Part shown: piece by piece, positions 51,600 to 60,671 of the stretch
Numbering within the stretch: position 1 is the first letter of the stretch
Layout: every line of letters begins with the position of its first letter
DNA from: Seleniivibrio woodruffii
GTDB taxonomy: Bacteria; Chrysiogenota; Deferribacteres; Deferribacterales; Geovibrionaceae
Reading direction: 5' to 3'
Length of the DNA: 64,000 nucleotides
Assembly: GCF_029267515.1 (NCBI RefSeq)
Contig: NZ_JAJUIS010000001.1
Coordinates: forward strand, 62,001 to 126,000
Made by a program: the position numbers and the translations under genes
Notes under the pieces: generated by a model
The model's input: the letters and a program-made list of their open reading frames with translations, nothing else
Databases searched by the model: none
Told to the model about the DNA's origin: nothing

Positions 51600-52712
51600 A
51601 TGAAGAAAGTTTTAATAGCCGCATCTGTGCTTCTTCTCAGCATATCTGCATATGCAGAGGTGAAGATAGGTGCGCTGCTTGCGCTTACAGGTCCCATTTC
51701 CAACATCGGCAAGCCCTCTCAGGAAATTCTTGAAGGAGTGATAGCCGATGCAAACAAGGCAAATTTCATGGGCGAACCCATCACCCTTGTCACATACGAC
51801 ACACAGGGTATGCCCGACAAAACAATGATGTACGCCAAAAAGCTCATTAACAAGGACAAAGTTGACGTCATAGTGGGTCCCACATCCACAGGCGAGGCAA
51901 TGTCTGTCATCGGATCCATAATGGAGGCGCAGACCCCCACCATGGGCTTTGTAGGCGGCACCCCCCCTGTTGAGCCTGTCCGTCAGTACATGTTCAAATC
52001 ACCCCAGAAAACATCCACCGCAGTTGAAAAAACTTTCGGCTACCTGAAAAAAAAGGGATGGACAAGGATAGGCGTTGTTGTTGACGCCACCGGATTCGGT
52101 CAGGACGGTCTGGATCAGATAAACAAATACGCATCGGGATTCACCATCACAGGTGTTGAGAAATTCAACATGACCGACACCGATATGACAACACAAATGA
52201 AAAAGATCCTGAATACCAAGCCGCAGGCTGTGGTTGTGTGGACAGTCGGCAAGGCGGGTGCAGTAGCCGCCAAGAGCCTCCGTTCTCTGGACAAAAATAT
52301 TCCGCTCATCCAGTCCCACGGAATTGCAGACTTCGCCTATACGAATCTGGCAGGTACCGCTGCGGAAGGATCTATAATGCCGGCACTTAAAATAGTTGTC
52401 GCAAAGCAGCTCCCCGCGACAGACCCCCAGAAAAAGGCGATTGATCTTTTCAACAAACGCTACGGCAAACTCATCAACGAAACATCCGTCCACGCAATCT
52501 ATGCCTACGACGGCGTTAACCTTATGCTGAACGCCCTGAAACGCGCGAAAAACGAAAAAATAAGCGTTATTCAGGCGCTTGAGACCACAAAGAATTTTGC
52601 CGGAGCAACAGGCGTTTACAACATCACAAAAACAGACCACTGCGGACTGGATATGTCGTCGCTGGTCATGGTCAGAATAAAGAACGGTCAGTTTGTTCTG
52701 GAAGATATGTAA
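51600..52712 (+). CDS. LivK-like periplasmic amino acid binding protein, paralog 2
   Basis: Exactly as long as paralog 1 (370 aa) and highly similar throughout: MKKVLIAASVLLLSISAYA signal peptide, EVKIGALLALTGPISNIGKP, VDVIVGPTSTGEAM, DATGFGQDGLDQINKYASG and the same C-terminal TGVYNITKTDHCGLDMSS block. Differences concentrate in the ligand cleft region (for example AFAGGTSVVTPVRP versus GFVGGTPPVEPVRQ), suggesting a changed ligand preference. GGAGG precedes the ATG directly after a terminator. Expression may depend on read-through or its own promoter, which I cannot identify. Confidence 0.9.
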   Translation: MKKVLIAASVLLLSISAYAEVKIGALLALTGPISNIGKPSQEILEGVIADANKANFMGEPITLVTYDTQGMPDKTMMYAKKLINKDKVDVIVGPTSTGEAMSVIGSIMEAQTPTMGFVGGTPPVEPVRQYMFKSPQKTSTAVEKTFGYLKKKGWTRIGVVVDATGFGQDGLDQINKYASGFTITGVEKFNMTDTDMTTQMKKILNTKPQAVVVWTVGKAGAVAAKSLRSLDKNIPLIQSHGIADFAYTNLAGTAAEGSIMPALKIVVAKQLPATDPQKKAIDLFNKRYGKLINETSVHAIYAYDGVNLMLNALKRAKNEKISVIQALETTKNFAGATGVYNITKTDHCGLDMSSLVMVRIKNGQFVLEDM

Positions 52713-52718
52713 TTAACT

Positions 52719-52802
52719 GAGACTGCCGCGTCAGCCGTTAACGGCTTCCTCGCAGAGAGTTCCATACGTCTTCGTGAGGAGCATGAGCGACGCGGCGATC
52801 TC
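52719..52802. repeat. Palindromic intergenic repeat, family A copy 5
   Basis: GAGACTGCCGCGTC at the left is mirrored by GACGCGGCGATCTC at the right. CCTCGCAGAGAG and CGTCTTCGTGAGGAGC form the inner arms, with CCGTTAACGG as a small extra hairpin. It lies between the second binding protein and iorA. Confidence 0.75.
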
Positions 52803-52883
52803 AATAAAAGCTCCATTTTTTCTTTAAATTCTCATATCATTGGTGTAGTATCTCAATCTGTCATTAATTTTACGGTGATTCAG

Positions 52884-54641
52884 ATGGTAAACGGTTTTTT
52901 TCTCGGCAACGAGCTTATCGCTCTCGCCGCTGTTAATTCGGGAGTCAAAAGCGCATACGCATATCCCGGCACCCCTTCAAGCGAAATACTTTCAGCTTTT
53001 CAGAAATTCGCACCTGAACGCTATGCCCAGTGGTCGCTGAACGAAAAGATAGCCCTTGAGCTTGCCTCGGGGGAAGCCATATCCGGTTCGTCCACACTCT
53101 GCTGCATGAAGATGGTGGGACTGAACGTCGCCGCCGACCCGCTTTTCAGTGTTGCCTACACAGGCGTTGACGGTGCTATGGTGCTTGTTTCGGCAGACGA
53201 CCCCGGACCCTACAGCAGTCAGACCGAGCAGGACAGCCGCATGTATGCCGTCAGTGCAAGAGTGCCGGTGCTTGACCCCTGCAACCCGCAGGACGCGTAC
53301 CGCCTCACTATGCTTGCATATCAGATATCAGAAAAATACCGTCTGCCCGTGATGGTCAGACCCGTTATGCGCGTCTGCCACTCCCGCCAGAACTTTATGG
53401 CTGACGACTTTTCGGCGATACCGATTCGTGAAACGATTCTCAGCGGAACTTTCCGTAAAGACATGCCGCGCTGGGCGGCGACACCTAAATTCCGCCGCAT
53501 ACTCCACGAAAAGCTGAATAAAAACCTCGATTTTCTCGCTGCGGAAATGGCGCCCAAAATACCTGAAAAACGATACGACATGGCAGTGGTCGCCTCCGGT
53601 TATGCCTATGCCATGGCAAAAGACGTAATAGATGAAATGAATCTTCCGTTCGACATAATAAAGGTGGACATGCCCTTCCCTCTGGACAGACAGTTCGTTA
53701 TAGAGGCGGAGATGGTTTACGATCGCATCGTGGTTCTTGAAGAGACATTTCCCGTTATTGAACATAACTTTACCATAAAGACCGAGGGCAGGCTCACGGG
53801 ACTTGTTCCCTCCGAAGGGGAACTGACCGCGGATATAATCGCCGACATACTGCTCAAGACAGCGGGCATAACACGCGAAACGGCGAAAGCCGGGATAACC
53901 GTCAACGAATCACCCGTCAATCTCAAACCGCGCCTCTGCGCAGGCTGCGGCCACAGACCCGCCTTTTATGCGATGAAGCTGGCGGCTCCCAACGGCATCT
54001 TCCCCGGCGACATAGGCTGCTACACCCTCGGCGTTAATCTGAACGCCGTCGATACCTGCATCTGCATGGGAGCATCCATCACCTTTGCAGAAGCCATGAA
54101 GCGCTCCAATCCGGACAGACCCGTGATATGCACCATAGGTGATTCCACGTTTTTCCATACCGGCGTTGCGGGACTAACAAACGCAGTTGTGAACAGCGCG
54201 CCGATAGTGGTTGCCATACTGGACAATGAAACGACAGCCATGACAGGCTTTCAGCCTGTACCCCACAAGACCGGAAAACTCACAATAGAGCAGGCTTGCG
54301 CGGGAGCAGGTGTTAAGCACATAGTAAATGCAGACCCGTACAACATGAAAAAAGGAGTGGAGGCGCTGAAACAGGCGCTGGCATACGCCCACACTGACAA
54401 CGCACCTGCCGTAGTGATATTCACTAAGGAGTGCGTCACCAAGACCAGATACAAAAACAAAAAGACTGCCGAAATAACCGATGCCTGCACGGACTGCACC
54501 ATCTGCTATGAAAAGTTTGAGTGTCCGGCGATATACAGGGACAAAGCAAAACGCATGGCAAAAATTGACGAGTCCGCGTGCATTGGCTGCATGGTCTGCA
54601 TACAGGTCTGTCCGCAGAAGGCCATAGGGGTGAAGAAATGA
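52884..54641 (+). CDS. iorA: Indolepyruvate ferredoxin oxidoreductase, alpha subunit
   Basis: Oxidative decarboxylation of aryl-pyruvates (from Trp, Phe, Tyr) to aryl-acetyl-CoA, reducing ferredoxin. About 585 aa: pyruvate:ferredoxin-type domain (YPGTPSSEIL, DPGPYSSQTEQDSR), LCAGCGHRPAFYA and TPP-binding GDSTFFHTGVAGLTNAVVN, ending in two 4Fe-4S motifs (CTDCTICYEKFECP and CIGCMVCIQVCP). The ATG at 52884 is preferred over a GTG three codons earlier. Its stop overlaps iorB as ATGA. The iorAB-paaK order defines a fermentative aromatic amino acid degradation route. Confidence 0.94.
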   Translation: MVNGFFLGNELIALAAVNSGVKSAYAYPGTPSSEILSAFQKFAPERYAQWSLNEKIALELASGEAISGSSTLCCMKMVGLNVAADPLFSVAYTGVDGAMVLVSADDPGPYSSQTEQDSRMYAVSARVPVLDPCNPQDAYRLTMLAYQISEKYRLPVMVRPVMRVCHSRQNFMADDFSAIPIRETILSGTFRKDMPRWAATPKFRRILHEKLNKNLDFLAAEMAPKIPEKRYDMAVVASGYAYAMAKDVIDEMNLPFDIIKVDMPFPLDRQFVIEAEMVYDRIVVLEETFPVIEHNFTIKTEGRLTGLVPSEGELTADIIADILLKTAGITRETAKAGITVNESPVNLKPRLCAGCGHRPAFYAMKLAAPNGIFPGDIGCYTLGVNLNAVDTCICMGASITFAEAMKRSNPDRPVICTIGDSTFFHTGVAGLTNAVVNSAPIVVAILDNETTAMTGFQPVPHKTGKLTIEQACAGAGVKHIVNADPYNMKKGVEALKQALAYAHTDNAPAVVIFTKECVTKTRYKNKKTAEITDACTDCTICYEKFECPAIYRDKAKRMAKIDESACIGCMVCIQVCPQKAIGVKK

Positions 54642-55147
54642 TTCAGGGCGTAATATGCGGAAAAGGCGGACAGGGGGTCATAACCCTTAACGCCATGATA
54701 GGCACTCTGGCGGCTAACATGGGAATACCCGCGGTTTCGGCGGAAACACACGGCATGGCAATGCGCGGCGGTTCCGTCGCCACATATATAAAGATTGGCG
54801 AATGTCTCAGCGCCGCTGTTGCAGAGGGTGCTGCGGACTTCATCATCAGCCTCACAAAAGACGAGGCGCTTCGAAACATAAACTTCATAAAAAAGGACGG
54901 GGTGCTCATTGTTGACACCGACCAGCCCTTCGACTTAACCGGAGTAAAAATATTTTCCCTGCCCGCTTCAGATATAGCTGAAAGGGAGTTCGGCGGCAGA
55001 ATTTACGGAGGACAGGTGCTTTTAGGCATTTTCCTTGGCTGCTTCGACGGTATTGATACCGCAAAAGCACTTGAGATACTGAAAACCGCACCGAAAATCA
55101 GCATCGCCGCCATAGAATACGGAGTCAAATATGCACAAACTCACTGA
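54638..55147 (+). CDS. iorB: Indolepyruvate ferredoxin oxidoreductase, beta subunit
   Basis: Gamma-type subunit of 2-oxoacid oxidoreductases, 189 aa. The opening IQGVICGKGGQGVITLN and AETHGMAMRGGSVATYIKIG are the family signatures for the CoA-side domain. It pairs with IorA. It overlaps iorA by four bases and paaK by 17, indicating equimolar, coupled synthesis. Confidence 0.94.
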   Translation: MIQGVICGKGGQGVITLNAMIGTLAANMGIPAVSAETHGMAMRGGSVATYIKIGECLSAAVAEGAADFIISLTKDEALRNINFIKKDGVLIVDTDQPFDLTGVKIFSLPASDIAEREFGGRIYGGQVLLGIFLGCFDGIDTAKALEILKTAPKISIAAIEYGVKYAQTH

Positions 55148-56354
55148 TATACAGCTCCTCAAGCTCGGAACAACTCTACACCACATAAAGAAGGCAAACC
55201 CCTTCTATTTTCAGAGATATGAAACGGACCGCGTTACATCATACGAAGACCTTACAAAAATGCCTTTCATTACAAAAGACATACTCCGTCAGGGCTACCC
55301 CTTTGCATATGCCTGTGCAGACACTAAAAACTGTATGCGGATGCATATGTCAAGCGGCACCACCGGAAAACCTATCATAAACCCCATGACCGAAGGGGAC
55401 GTTAACCAGTGGGGCGAGATAATGGCGCGCTGCTACACCACAGCTGGTGTGACCAGCGAAGACACCGTACAGATCACCCCATCTTTCGGGCTTTTCAACG
55501 GCGGATTCGGGTTCCATTACGGCGCGGAACGTCTTAAAAGTTTCATAATCCCCATGGGCGCCGGACGCTCAATGCTCCAACTCCAGTTCATTAAAGATCT
55601 TGAAACAACGTGCATCTGTGCAATAGCCTCGTATCCTCTTAGGCTTATGGAGGTTGCAAAACAGGAAGGCTTTAACTTTAAAGAGACTAAGCTCCGAGTG
55701 GGCATCTTCGGTGCGGAAACATGGACGGACGGTATCCGCAGACGCATCGAACGCGAGATGGGAATTGAGACGTTCGACATCATCGGCATGACGGAGACAG
55801 GCGGCGTTGGTCTCGGCATAGACTGTAAGGATCACAGCGGCATACACGTATGGGACGACCACTACATAGTGGAGATTGTTGATCCGGAAACGGGTGAACC
55901 CCTCCCGGACGGCGTGGAAGGTGAGATGGTTGTGACAACTCTAACCCGCGAAGGTCTGCCTCTGATACGTTACCGCACGCGCGACATCACAAAAATCATA
56001 AGCCGCGAACCCTGTAAATGCGGACTGCACACGGTTAAGATAGCCAGACTCAAAGGCAGAACCGATGACATGCTGAAAGTGAAGGGCGTAAACTTCTACC
56101 CCGCACAGATAGAATCCATCCTCATGGAGTTCACAGAAATAGGCGAAGAATACCGCATCATCCTTGACAAGAAAAAGGGCAAGGGCGACGTTACACTCGC
56201 TGTTGAGACAAATAAGATAAGCGACGATGCAAAGGACAGGCTGGACACAACTCTGTACGATTTTCTTGGCTTCCGCGTGGACGTGCAGTACCTGAAACCG
56301 GGCACTCTGGAGCGCTCCGCAGGCAAGGCCATCAGGGTTGTAGACAACAGATAG
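55131..56354 (+). CDS. paaK: Phenylacetate-CoA ligase
   Basis: Adenylate-forming enzyme joining aryl-acetates to CoA, or run in reverse to recover ATP from aryl-acetyl-CoA. 407 aa, ANL superfamily. AMP motif MSSGTTGKPIINP (~71-83), FGAETWTDGIRRRIE, IGMTETGGVG, LIRYRTRDIT and the C-terminal GRTDDMLKVKGVNFYPAQIE hinge with catalytic Lys region. GGAG lies seven bases before the ATG inside iorB. With IorAB it would turn phenylpyruvate into phenylacetate plus ATP, the known archaeal-type strategy; direction here is inferred. Confidence 0.93.
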   Translation: MHKLTDIQLLKLGTTLHHIKKANPFYFQRYETDRVTSYEDLTKMPFITKDILRQGYPFAYACADTKNCMRMHMSSGTTGKPIINPMTEGDVNQWGEIMARCYTTAGVTSEDTVQITPSFGLFNGGFGFHYGAERLKSFIIPMGAGRSMLQLQFIKDLETTCICAIASYPLRLMEVAKQEGFNFKETKLRVGIFGAETWTDGIRRRIEREMGIETFDIIGMTETGGVGLGIDCKDHSGIHVWDDHYIVEIVDPETGEPLPDGVEGEMVVTTLTREGLPLIRYRTRDITKIISREPCKCGLHTVKIARLKGRTDDMLKVKGVNFYPAQIESILMEFTEIGEEYRIILDKKKGKGDVTLAVETNKISDDAKDRLDTTLYDFLGFRVDVQYLKPGTLERSAGKAIRVVDNR

Positions 56355-56960
56355 TTATTTGTAGGCGCGGGGCAGGTGATATCCGAACCGCAGGGTTATC
56401 ATCCGTATGCCGAACACCAGAAGTGCGCTTACAGTGGCGTTGACTGAGGAATCTATCCCAATATGGTGCAGAATACAGTAAAGAGCACCGCCGACTATGC
56501 AGGCGGAAGCATAGACCTCCCGCGTGAGAACGAACGGAGTTGCGTTGATAAGAACGTCCCGTATCATCCCCCCAAGCGTTCCGGTCATAACACCGAATAT
56601 CATACTTCCAAGATACCCGACTCCGGCGTGAAGGGCTATGTTTATGCCTATGACGTTGAACACTCCGAGTCCGAGAGCATCCATCCACACAAGCAGATTG
56701 TAGGTTTTTTTAACATGGCTGTGGAAAAGAAAAACAACCAGCGCCCCCGCGATGGACAGGAACAGGTAGTTCATATCCTTGAAAAGAAAAGGAGGCACCC
56801 TGCCAAGCATGGTATCGCGGATAGTCCCGCCTCCAACTGCCGTAACCACGGCAAGAAAACTCACACCGTACAGGTCGAGATTTTTGCGCACACCCGCCAG
56901 AGCACCGCTGACAGCAAATGCAAAAGTTCCCAGAAGGTCCAGAGCGTATAAAAGCGTCAT
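56355..56960 (-). CDS. TRIC/YadS-type (UPF0126) membrane protein
   Basis: 201 aa with seven hydrophobic helices arranged as two repeats, each with the family motif: VGGGTIRDTMLG and LGGMIRDVLIN. Bacterial TRIC proteins form trimeric cation channels; some UPF0126 members are linked to glycine uptake. The start overlaps the fetB stop (ATGA). The 3' end abuts the paaK stop with no spacer, so transcripts converge. Confidence 0.9.
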   Translation of the reverse strand: MTLLYALDLLGTFAFAVSGALAGVRKNLDLYGVSFLAVVTAVGGGTIRDTMLGRVPPFLFKDMNYLFLSIAGALVVFLFHSHVKKTYNLLVWMDALGLGVFNVIGINIALHAGVGYLGSMIFGVMTGTLGGMIRDVLINATPFVLTREVYASACIVGGALYCILHHIGIDSSVNATVSALLVFGIRMITLRFGYHLPRAYK

Positions 56961-57703
56961 TCATGATCTCCGGTTGCCGCCGCCATAACCATATCGTTTC
57001 TGAACATGCGGCAGGCGAGATATGAGGTCAGAATATTGACCGCAAAGATCATATACATTACAACGAGCTGATACACAATAGCTTTCATAGGCGACACACC
57101 TGCCATCAGAAGTCCGGCCGCAAGCCCCGGCAGAAGCACTACGCCCAGCGATGCGATATTATTCATAACAGGTGTAACCCCTGCACGCACAGCCGCGACT
57201 ACAGAATCCTTGGCGGCTGTATCCATAGTCAGCCCCAGAGCGAGCATCCCCTGAATTGAGGACAGGTTAGCCTTACATTCCGCGCGAAGTCTGTCCACGC
57301 TGATGCTGTGCGCATTCATGCAGTTGCCCACCACCATTCCGGCAACGGGCAGAACCGCATTCATCTGAACCGGAACAGCACCGCTGAATATCACCGGCAG
57401 AAGCCCCAGCATTGAAGGAATATAAATTGAGAGAAAGCCCCGCACAATATGTCCGCTTTCGGTGCGGGAGCGCCCCTTTGCAGTATAGGCAGCAAAAAAA
57501 GACATGAACGCCGCAAAATAAATAACGTGCCAGACGTTTTCCAGCCTGAAGATATATTCCAGCACAAGCCCCATAAGAAACATCTGCACAACCGAACGGA
57601 GCGCGGCAAAACTTATGCTTCTGTTCATATTCAGCTCAAGTCTGGATGCCGCGAAAACCGTAAAGAGGAAAAAACCCGCAATAGCTATATATGACCCTGT
57701 CAT
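56957..57703 (-). CDS. fetB: FetB-like (UPF0014) ABC transporter permease
   Basis: About 248 aa with six to seven membrane segments. LELNMNRSISFAALRSVVQM, PVAGMVVGNCMNAHSISVDRL and GVVLLPGLAAGLLMAGVSP are typical of FetB, the membrane part of an iron-exporting ABC system. An ATG at 57703 preceded by GGAAGG is preferred to one at 57715. The partner ATPase (fetA) is not adjacent; a TRIC-type gene takes its place. Confidence 0.85.
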   Translation of the reverse strand: MTGSYIAIAGFFLFTVFAASRLELNMNRSISFAALRSVVQMFLMGLVLEYIFRLENVWHVIYFAAFMSFFAAYTAKGRSRTESGHIVRGFLSIYIPSMLGLLPVIFSGAVPVQMNAVLPVAGMVVGNCMNAHSISVDRLRAECKANLSSIQGMLALGLTMDTAAKDSVVAAVRAGVTPVMNNIASLGVVLLPGLAAGLLMAGVSPMKAIVYQLVVMYMIFAVNILTSYLACRMFRNDMVMAAATGDHE

Positions 57704-57866
57704 AATGCCTTCCATTTGTTAAATTAGTTCACAGATGACAAAATTTCAATATTTGACGAATCTTCAAAACTATGTGTTGAAATTACACAAGATGCACCAT
57801 ATTATTATAGCATATACATTCATTTTTTATCGTGAACCATAATTTCACGCTGATTGGGGCATAAAT

Positions 57867-60578
57867 ATGAGTCCTTTTGCACAAAAAACACCGGGGCAAA
57901 GGCTTCCGGAAATTTTAATGCTCATACTTCTCTCCGCCGCCGGATATTTCGGCAATATCCTGAGATTCGAAGCGTTCTACAATATCGACTTTCTCTTCGG
58001 CAGCATCGCCGCAATATACGCAATAAAACGTTACGGTAAAACCGGTATAATCGTCGCGTTCGTCGCGTCTCTTTACACCTATACTCTCTGGAACCACCCC
58101 TACGCAATAATAATATTTACAGCAGAAGCAGCATTTATCGTATTCGCGCGCAGGCACGAAGAAGACGTGATAGTTCTTGATCTTATATTCTGGCTCACTG
58201 TCGGAGCTGTGCTTGCGTTCATACTTTACCATTTTGTCATGCAGGTGCCTGTCAAAGCGACTCAGATAATTATTCTCAAACAGAGTGTCAACGGTGTTGC
58301 AAACACCCTCTGCGGCTCTCTGTTATACCACGGAACAAACTACTGCCGGAAACTTTTAGGCATCAGTTTCATACGCATTTCCTTCCGTCAGACTTTTTTT
58401 AAGATTCTGATTCTTATTGCCGCCATACCCGCACTGCTTTACGTCATAATCGGAGTAAAGATTCAGACCCTTAACCTCACTCAGGAGATGAAAAATAATC
58501 TGAATACCATTTATAATACAACGTCAATCGCTCTCAGTTCTCTCACTCAGGACGCGGAAAACAAACTGTCCCTCCTTGCCACAATTGCGGAAAACTCAAC
58601 GGATAAGCGTATCAACGATGCTATGAAAAGTGTTCTCGTCTCTTCGGAAACATTTATGGGAGTGGGATATCTCGACAACAACGCAATGTCTGTCGCTGTT
58701 TTTGTCAAAGACGGTAAAAACGTCATATCATATCCGCCAAAAGATTTCAGCAGCAGAAACATTTATGCGGAAGCAACCGATCCGGACAAAGAGTATGTTT
58801 CCGGTCTGCTGCCGAGTAAACTTCAAAACAGACAGAAAAATCTTATTCTGCTTGTAAAACATTTAAAGGATAAGGGCGGATTCGTACAGGGAAGCATCGA
58901 TTTTAAAGCTGTGGAAAGCGTGATGAATTCGGTATCGAGGGACTCAGGTGTACTTCTCACCCTTACGGACAGAAACGACAATATAATAATAAGCACCGCA
59001 TCTGAAAATATCAGCGGGAATAAATTCACACTGCCTCCCGCGTATGATGCTTATGATTATGACAAAAGAGGGATTTTCCTTCTCACGCCATGTCCGGCAA
59101 AAAACGTTTCCATCATTACCAAATGGAGAAACGCTTTTTACATAAAAAAGGGAACTCTTGGCAATTCGGGGCTTAATCTTACAGCGCAGTTACCCCTTTC
59201 AGATCACATAGAAAGGATAAACAACACCGGACTGAACGCGCTGAAAATCATATATATCGTAATGATACTCTGCATACTGGTTGCGCTTCTTATCAGCAGA
59301 CAGGTTTCCTTTCATCTTGAAAAACTGCGCAAATACTCAAATGAGCTTCCGTTTCTGATACAGTCCGGCAAAAGCCCGCTGGTCGTAAATTCGGTATTCT
59401 CGGAAGTCACCGAGCTTTCGGAAAACTTTTCGCATATGGCGTCTATGCTTGCCGCAAAATTCAGTCAGCTTGCCAGACAAAAGTCTGAACTGAATCTTAT
59501 TCTCGATTCATTGCCGCTGATAATATTTATGAAAGACGTGAACAATAATATTATCACAGGCAACAGGGAGGCAGTCGAAAAGACGGGACTTCCATACCAC
59601 CTGCTCATAAACAAGAATGTCAAAGACCTGTTTCCGGATCTTGCCGTTGAGGTTTACGAAAACGACGAAAAAGTTATATCCACTAAAAAGCCGCTGCTCG
59701 GCGTAATACAGAACTATAAGCTGAAAGATAAAATAATCACCGTTAAGAGCGACAAAATACCAATTCTCGACGAAGCAGGAAACGTTACATCCATCCTTGT
59801 CATTTCTCAGGACATAACAGAAGACCTGAAAGCGCACGCCGAAAAACAGAGGATGCTGGAAACCCTTTATCAGCAGGCAAAAATGGCAGAAATGGGCGCA
59901 ATGACAGCCGCTATAGCCCACCAGTGGAAGCAGCCGCTGAACACCATAGCGCTGATAACACAGCTCATGCAGTCGGATGTTGAAGAGGGACATGTGAATG
60001 TGGATTCAATACGCACCTCAACGGATATGATTATGAAAAACGTGGAGTTCATGGCAAACACTGCTTTCGACTTCACAGAGTTTTTTAAAACCGCAAAAGA
60101 AAAACAAATGTTCCGCGCCTGCGAAACAATCTCGGACATATACGCACTCATCGAGCCGCAGTTCCGCAAATACAATATCAGCGTCGTCGTGCACAAACAC
60201 GATCACTTTCTGATATACGGTCTGAAAAACGAGTTTAAGCAGGTATGCCTCAATATCCTTAATAATGCAAAAGACGCACTCATCGAACGTGTTCAGGGTG
60301 AAAAACGGATAGACGTTTATTATGAGAATGATCAAAATTACCGGAAAATAATCGTTGAAGACAACGCTGGAGGAATTGCCGAAGATCTCCTGCCAGACAG
60401 ACTTTTCAATCTTTTCCAAAGCACGAAAGGCGAAAAGGGAACCGGACTGGGACTGTATATCTCAAAATCAATTATCGAAGAACATATGGGCGGCAAGATA
60501 ACCGCTGAAAACACTGATCATGGAGCAAAATTCACCATATTTCTCCCTATAGATCAGACAATTACAAAGGAGAGATGA
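57867..60578 (+). CDS. Membrane sensor histidine kinase with PAS domain, paralog 1
   Basis: 903 aa: an N-terminal multi-helix membrane module (~15-200), a ~260-residue extracytoplasmic Cache-like sensor (ALSSLTQDAENKL, SSETFMGVGYLD, GGFVQGSIDFKAV), a second membrane helix (~465-490), a PAS domain (LILDSLPLIIFMKD, DITEDLKAHAEK) and a kinase core. The core has H-box AIAHQWKQPLN (His 685), N-box EFKQVCLNILNNAKDAL, and G boxes EDNAGGI and GEKGTGLGLYISKSIIEEH. GGGGC precedes the ATG. No response regulator adjoins it. The next gene is a close paralog of nearly the same length. Confidence 0.9.
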   Translation: MSPFAQKTPGQRLPEILMLILLSAAGYFGNILRFEAFYNIDFLFGSIAAIYAIKRYGKTGIIVAFVASLYTYTLWNHPYAIIIFTAEAAFIVFARRHEEDVIVLDLIFWLTVGAVLAFILYHFVMQVPVKATQIIILKQSVNGVANTLCGSLLYHGTNYCRKLLGISFIRISFRQTFFKILILIAAIPALLYVIIGVKIQTLNLTQEMKNNLNTIYNTTSIALSSLTQDAENKLSLLATIAENSTDKRINDAMKSVLVSSETFMGVGYLDNNAMSVAVFVKDGKNVISYPPKDFSSRNIYAEATDPDKEYVSGLLPSKLQNRQKNLILLVKHLKDKGGFVQGSIDFKAVESVMNSVSRDSGVLLTLTDRNDNIIISTASENISGNKFTLPPAYDAYDYDKRGIFLLTPCPAKNVSIITKWRNAFYIKKGTLGNSGLNLTAQLPLSDHIERINNTGLNALKIIYIVMILCILVALLISRQVSFHLEKLRKYSNELPFLIQSGKSPLVVNSVFSEVTELSENFSHMASMLAAKFSQLARQKSELNLILDSLPLIIFMKDVNNNIITGNREAVEKTGLPYHLLINKNVKDLFPDLAVEVYENDEKVISTKKPLLGVIQNYKLKDKIITVKSDKIPILDEAGNVTSILVISQDITEDLKAHAEKQRMLETLYQQAKMAEMGAMTAAIAHQWKQPLNTIALITQLMQSDVEEGHVNVDSIRTSTDMIMKNVEFMANTAFDFTEFFKTAKEKQMFRACETISDIYALIEPQFRKYNISVVVHKHDHFLIYGLKNEFKQVCLNILNNAKDALIERVQGEKRIDVYYENDQNYRKIIVEDNAGGIAEDLLPDRLFNLFQSTKGEKGTGLGLYISKSIIEEHMGGKITAENTDHGAKFTIFLPIDQTITKER

Positions 60579-60626
60579 TATTTTATTATTTGATAAAACC
60601 TATATCATCTGCTATAAATACATTGT

Positions 60627-60655
60627 CTTACCTGTTAAGACTTATTTTATTTATT
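60627..60655 (+). terminator. Weak hairpin between the histidine kinase genes
   Basis: GTCTTA and TAAGAC form a 6-bp stem followed by a T-rich stretch (TTATTTTATTTATTT). It could attenuate transcription into the second kinase gene. Confidence 0.4.
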
Positions 60656-60671
60656 TATTGGGAGCACAGCC

